A stretch of 64,000 nucleotides of DNA, taken from positions 106,844,495-106,908,494 of the forward strand of contig NC_134455.1 of assembly GCF_047948215.1 (NCBI RefSeq). Direction: 5' to 3'. The DNA comes from Lycorma delicatula (Eukaryota; Arthropoda; Insecta; Hemiptera; Fulgoridae). Position numbers and translations under genes: made by a program. How positions within the stretch are numbered: the stretch's first letter is position 1; each line of letters opens with the position of its first letter. Shown here piece by piece: positions 60,213 to 64,000 of this stretch. Under the pieces are notes generated by a model, which did no database searches, was not told where the DNA came from, and was given only the letters and a program-made list of their open reading frames with translations.

Positions 60213-62479
60213 TAATAACTTTTAGCCAGCTATTTAAAATGTTTGAATTTGTTGAAATGAAAAAATATAAAAATTTCTACTTGAAGTTTATAATAGACAC
60301 GAATTAACGTTTCAAGTATTCAATTTTCATACTTCCGAAGTTAAATCATTTTCAGCAAAAAAAAAACAAAAAACAAAAACAGTGAATGCATGTAAAGATC
60401 TTAATAAAAGATTTTAGTTCAATGTATTTTACGTCAGGAGATTTTGAATATAGTGTATTAAAATTTTAAAGACTATTTATGAAAGAGCAATCTTTTTGTG
60501 ATTTGAACTCCCGCTGTATAACATTTATTTTTTATTCCTATATTTAAAAAAGAATTCTAATTAATTTAATCAAATGATTAAAAGTCATTAATGATGTAAC
60601 TGCCATATATTATACCGCTTAATATATTATAGTGAGGATTTAAAAAAAAATTAATTTATTTGATTATTAATTAAATTTTATAATAATAACGTTTAAGAAT
60701 TTATGTTCTTCATGAGATGATTCATTATTAAACATTCATTTTTTTTATTTTTTTTTTTTTTATTGAATTTCACCACGTTTTAAAAATTTAATTTGCACGT
60801 TTTAGAAATAATCGTATTTTCTTCATACCCGAAGTTAATTGATGAATAATATTTTTTAAATATCATTGCTATCACTGTAGTAGTTATTTTTTATAATTAC
60901 AGTTTACAACGAGAAGTAAATATTTGTTCGTTTTCTAAATAATAAGTTATTCAAATACACATTTTATGGTAATGAAATAAAACGTTGCTAACAAACTGTC
61001 AATTTCAACATACAATTAAAAACGCGTAAGCAAAATATGTATTTAAGGTTTAACGTAAGTTGTTTTCGATAGTTAATGTATTGTAATTATTATTATGTGT
61101 AAAATTGAAATAAATACTGACCCAGCATTTATTTTGACATATTTTAACTGAGATTTAATTAGATCGATGAAATGATAGCAAAACATTTTATTTCGAATAT
61201 AATTAGGAGATAATAAATCGACTTCTATGAACAAAAAGCCTTGAGATTTTTTTATAAAATATACGATTTGTTTATAACATTTTTTCTTAATAAACATCTA
61301 AAAATTAGATATCTATATAATTTTTATTATAATCTAGGTAATGATGCAACAATTATCACAAAATAATTACGTTAGATGTCAAGTTCTTCAGAGATTTTGT
61401 TTGTAACAAAATCATACCGTACAGTTTTGTCTGAAGCATTAACAAAAGGTAATCAGTCATCAGTGGTGTATTAATCAACAGGCGGGGTTAGGCCGTTCCC
61501 TAGAGCCACCAAAAACGGAAAATTTTCAAAAAATTATATTTAAAAAAGTAAATAAAGAAATTTTTTTCATCTAAAAATTTGGAAATTAGAAAAAATATAT
61601 GAATTAGAAAATTATATGAAAAAAATATTTGATCCCCAAAATATGCAGAAATAAAAAATTCCTCGGTCCTCTATAGAACTGGAAATTAAAAATAAGAAAT
61701 AAACAATCGAATAATTATGAATGTTTCAGATTTTAGGGGCTCCGAAATATTTGTAAGATACATATATTTGGAAAAACATATATGATTATATTATTTAATT
61801 TCGTTAATAATATTATTTACAGTTGAATAATTTGAATTTAAATTTAATTGTGAAAAAATGACGCGGCAAGTGCGTTCAGACTCGTTTAGCCTTCTATGCG
61901 ACGAATCGGATATTCTGTGAAAAATGAAGTTTGATGACATAATTGAAAAGTTTTATTTTATTTAAAAAAAGTGAATCTTAAATTTTTATTTTTTCCCTCA
62001 ATTTGTAATTATATGTGGGGGGCCTTTTGTTGATGATGTACTTAGTTTTATATTAATATGTTACTACTTTTCATCATTAATAATATTTATGATACCGACA
62101 TATATTCTCATAGAAAGTATAATGTAGTATCTTAGGACTCCCTCAAAAATTCTGAATGAGTTTTTAAGATATAAAAATTGGCTGTCAGATCATTATCTGG
62201 GCTCTATACGTATAAATAGGTTTAGACCAATGCTTAAAAAATTAAATAAGTTAATTTTTCTTGTATTTATTTTTATGAATCTACGATTTGCAAAAATAAT
62301 GGTTACTTATTCTTAAAAATCAACACCTACCTTTACTAAACCAGACAGCGGAACTGTTTTTGAGTTATTGAACACAATAATTCGGCTTACGAGAAAGAGC
62401 CTTATTATGTTTCCGTTAATATTTTCAATAAGTTGCCGAACTTTCGAAAAATCTTCCCATCAATTTATTTAAAATACAG
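60213..62479. other. AT-rich DNA, no gene recognised
   Basis: A GC-richer phrase at 61462-61515 (tgtattaatcaacaggcggg, ggccgttccctagagccacc) and another at about 62010-62025 (atgtggggggccttttg) might mark the edges of an unknown DNA transposon; I cannot support this further. The rest shows no motif. Confidence 0.35.
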
Positions 62480-62710
62480 CTCTCTCTCTTTTTCCTGTTT
62501 AGCCTTCGGGAATTACCGTTCAGGAATTACTTCAGATGATGAATGAGGATGATATGTATGACTGTAAATAAAGTTGTACAGGTCAGTTCGACCATTCCTG
62601 AGATGTGTGGTTAATTGAAACCCAACCACCAAAGAATACCGGTATCCACGATCTAATATTTAAATCCGTATAAAAGAAACTTACCTTTACTAGGATTTGA
62701 ATGCTGAAAT
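62480..62710 (-). mobile_element. SINE-A family, 5'-truncated copy
   Basis: In minus orientation it starts at the worn B-box (attcaaatcctagtaaaggt), continues with the shared body (ggataccggtattctttggt, ccacacatctcaggaatgg) and ends aaggctaaacaggaaaaaga plus a GA-rich tail. The head is missing, as in the copy at 49868. No clear duplication was found. Confidence 0.75.
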
Positions 62711-62776
62711 ATAACTAAAAAAAAAAATATTTTACAGACACAATATCACACTATTAGTGAATTTTTAAATAATATT

Positions 62777-62809
<33 letters not shown>

Positions 62810-63023
62810 ATTATTAATCTGCATCCCGTTCAACTGTATATAAATATGTGCTCAAAATAATTTTCGATAGCGCTATTTCTGGATTGTGAATTCAAATATA
62901 CTGACTGGTACAATAAAATAAAAAGTTGATTCTTGCTGGATCTAACTTAAGGCAAAATCATAAGATCGAATAACCAAATTAAGATTAGTTATTTTAAGTA
63001 TTTCTTTTAAGTACTTTAGGTGC
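62711..63023. other. AT-rich spacer with a 28-base A-run
   Basis: The A-run lies at 62781-62808. No gene. No 3' end of another ORF1-only element lies upstream of the AAT tract that follows, so copy 3 is not a simple head-to-tail repeat of the same family. Confidence 0.5.

Positions 63024-63063
<40 letters not shown>
63024..63063. repeat. (TAA)n microsatellite at the 5' junction of ORF1-only copy 3
   Basis: Forty bases of uninterrupted TAA units that end exactly where gccctgaggtagc begins, the same junction as in copy 1. Confidence 0.92.
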
Positions 63064-63064
<1 letters not shown>

Positions 63065-63603
63065 CCCTGAGGTAGCTAATCCCCACATCCGGAACACAAA
63101 ATCTATATTCCACGTCCAGGGCGGCAACAGCTGTACCTACGTACATTACATATAGCTGGCTAACGGGGTTCCGAGTGTTGTCCTCGGATATGCTTATTTT
63201 TCGGCCGATTTCATCTACAGGCCGAATTTTAGGACTGGATTCTGCGGCCACCTGCAGGTACGAAACTTTTAACGATTATGGACATTGATTGATACCACCT
63301 TTAGAGCTGGCGATGTGGCGGCCACAGTCGAAGTTATTTGCAGATATGACGGAGGCCTTTCGTCGTCCACATGCCCCCCGGGATGGCAAGCATGTAGTTA
63401 AGGTGCCCATGTTTTTCGGGGCATGGGAGCCCTGAAAGCCTCGGCGTGTAAGGGCCTGGAGTCAGTGCAGAGACTGCACATCCGCTCTCTGCCAGGACAT
63501 ATGCCGGTTCCACCGGAGTACGGAACGGACCTCCAGGGTTGGTAGCCCTGGAGTGGGGGTGTACCACTGCGCCTAGACTTACTACAGAAGGGATTAACCG
63601 TTC
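63064..63603 (+). promoter_or_regulatory. 5' UTR and presumed internal promoter of ORF1-only copy 3
   Basis: 540 bases, the same length as in copy 1 and similar throughout, with long identical blocks such as gctctctgccaggacatatg. A promoter is inferred from the class of element, not seen. The minus-strand frames at 62994-63251 and 63334-63609 are shadows. Confidence 0.65.
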
Positions 63604-64000
63604 ATGCAAACTGAATTATTAAACGTGGCAGAGGGTTCTCGTAAACACCCTCGTCTAGAACGCCGAAAGAGTGCAGAATCACGAAGGATTGAGATTGACG
63701 CTAGAAAAAGCTTGCAAAAAGCTTTTTTTAAGAGAAGTAATGTACCAAAACCCAAATATTTGGTCATTACAAAGGAGGATGGAAATTTCTCGAGGGTGAG
63801 TCCTTTTCTCATTGCTCGGGAAATTACTAAATGCGCTGGAGGCCCTGTTAAAGAAATAAGGAAGACCTTCACCGGACTTCATGTTGAGACTGTAAATGAT
63901 ACTCAGTCTCAGAAGATCCTAGGGCTTAAAAAGATTGGAGAACTGGCTGTACGCGTCGATCCCCACGGTACGCTCAACACTTCAATAGGTGTGGTCGTCT
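63604..64000 (+). CDS. Gag-like ORF1, N-terminal part, cut by the window edge
   Basis: From ATG at 63604 the frame stays open to the last base, 132 codons plus one base. It starts MQTELLNVAEGSRKHPRLER, contains KYLVITKEDGNFSRVSPFLI (residues 51-70) and REITKCAGGPVKEIRKTFTG, and continues into the window end before any zinc knuckle. It aligns with the N-terminal part of copy 1 (25783 downward) and shows that part without frameshifts. The 3' end, and thus whether an RT follows, lies outside the window. The minus-strand frames at 63594-63882 are shadows. Confidence 0.85.
   Translation, partial: MQTELLNVAEGSRKHPRLERRKSAESRRIEIDARKSLQKAFFKRSNVPKPKYLVITKEDGNFSRVSPFLIAREITKCAGGPVKEIRKTFTGLHVETVNDTQSQKILGLKKIGELAVRVDPHGTLNTSIGVVV

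Larger units (their letters stand above)
63024..64000 (+). mobile_element. ORF1-only family element, copy 3, 5' half only
   Basis: AAT tract, 540-base 5' UTR and intact ORF1 N-terminus. It is classed with copies 1 and 2 by its 5' UTR and ORF1. Whether it is ORF1-only or the autonomous relative with a reverse transcriptase cannot be told here. Confidence 0.7.

Noticed and set aside
61462..62040. Possible unknown DNA transposon marked by two GC-rich phrases
   Set aside because: No inverted repeat, duplication or coding sequence could be shown.

Overview
The window looks like transposon-rich, strongly AT-rich nuclear DNA of an arthropod, most likely an insect. The argument is indirect. The recognisable coding sequence is all retrotransposon or DNA-transposon protein of types common in insects: R1-clade and RTE-like non-LTR elements, Jockey/I-type ORF1 with three zinc knuckles, mariner, and IS630/Tc1-like transposases with an N-terminal helix-turn-helix. 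The species cannot be named from the sequence. I found no host protein gene, no rRNA, no credible functional tRNA gene and no CRISPR array.

Layout. 0-4 kb: a decayed R1-clade element on the minus strand, a 127-bp perfect duplication of its ORF2 end, and an RTE-like remnant. 4-15 kb: AT-rich DNA with two non-coding repeat families (called Rep-A and Rep-B here), a tRNA-derived SINE and a perfect (TAA)95 array. 15.5-17.6 kb: a near full-length but dead DNA transposon with terminal and subterminal inverted repeats. 18.1-20 kb: a 5'-truncated R1-clade element. 24.2-26.4 kb: an ORF1-only retroelement (minus). 27.3-30.5 kb: an internally deleted DNA transposon and a decayed EN/RT retrotransposon. 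31-36 kb: two SINE-B copies and a deleted mariner. 40.1-43.4 kb: an RT scrap, a second ORF1-only element, a SINE-A copy and an R2-like RT C-terminus. 44.5-48.5 kb: a decayed transposase, twin palindromes and a dead mariner. 49.2-53.7 kb: a nearly complete RTE-like element with target-site duplications, itself carrying a SINE insertion, next to an older RT. 54-60 kb: SINEs, a compound microsatellite, a decayed DNA transposon, an RT remnant split by a SINE, a 52-bp palindrome, a deleted mariner and Rep-A. 62.5-64 kb: a SINE fragment and the 5' half of a third ORF1-only element that runs off the window.

The best candidate for something undescribed is the ORF1-only family. Two copies with readable 3' ends go from the ORF1 stop codon directly into a homologous 3' UTR of about 150 bases and an A-rich/(TAA)n tail, with no reverse transcriptase. 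The two copies with readable 5' ends share a 5' UTR of the same length (540 bases) that starts immediately after an (AAT)n tract. This is the plan of a gag-only, trans-mobilised element, comparable in layout to HAL1 of mammals or HeT-A of Drosophila. The other strong observations are two tRNA-derived SINE families, some copies with clean target-site duplications; three DNA transposons that independently kept their helix-turn-helix and C-terminal coding ends but lost the catalytic middle; and several long perfect palindromes. All assignments come from reading translations and repeats by eye; no search was run.
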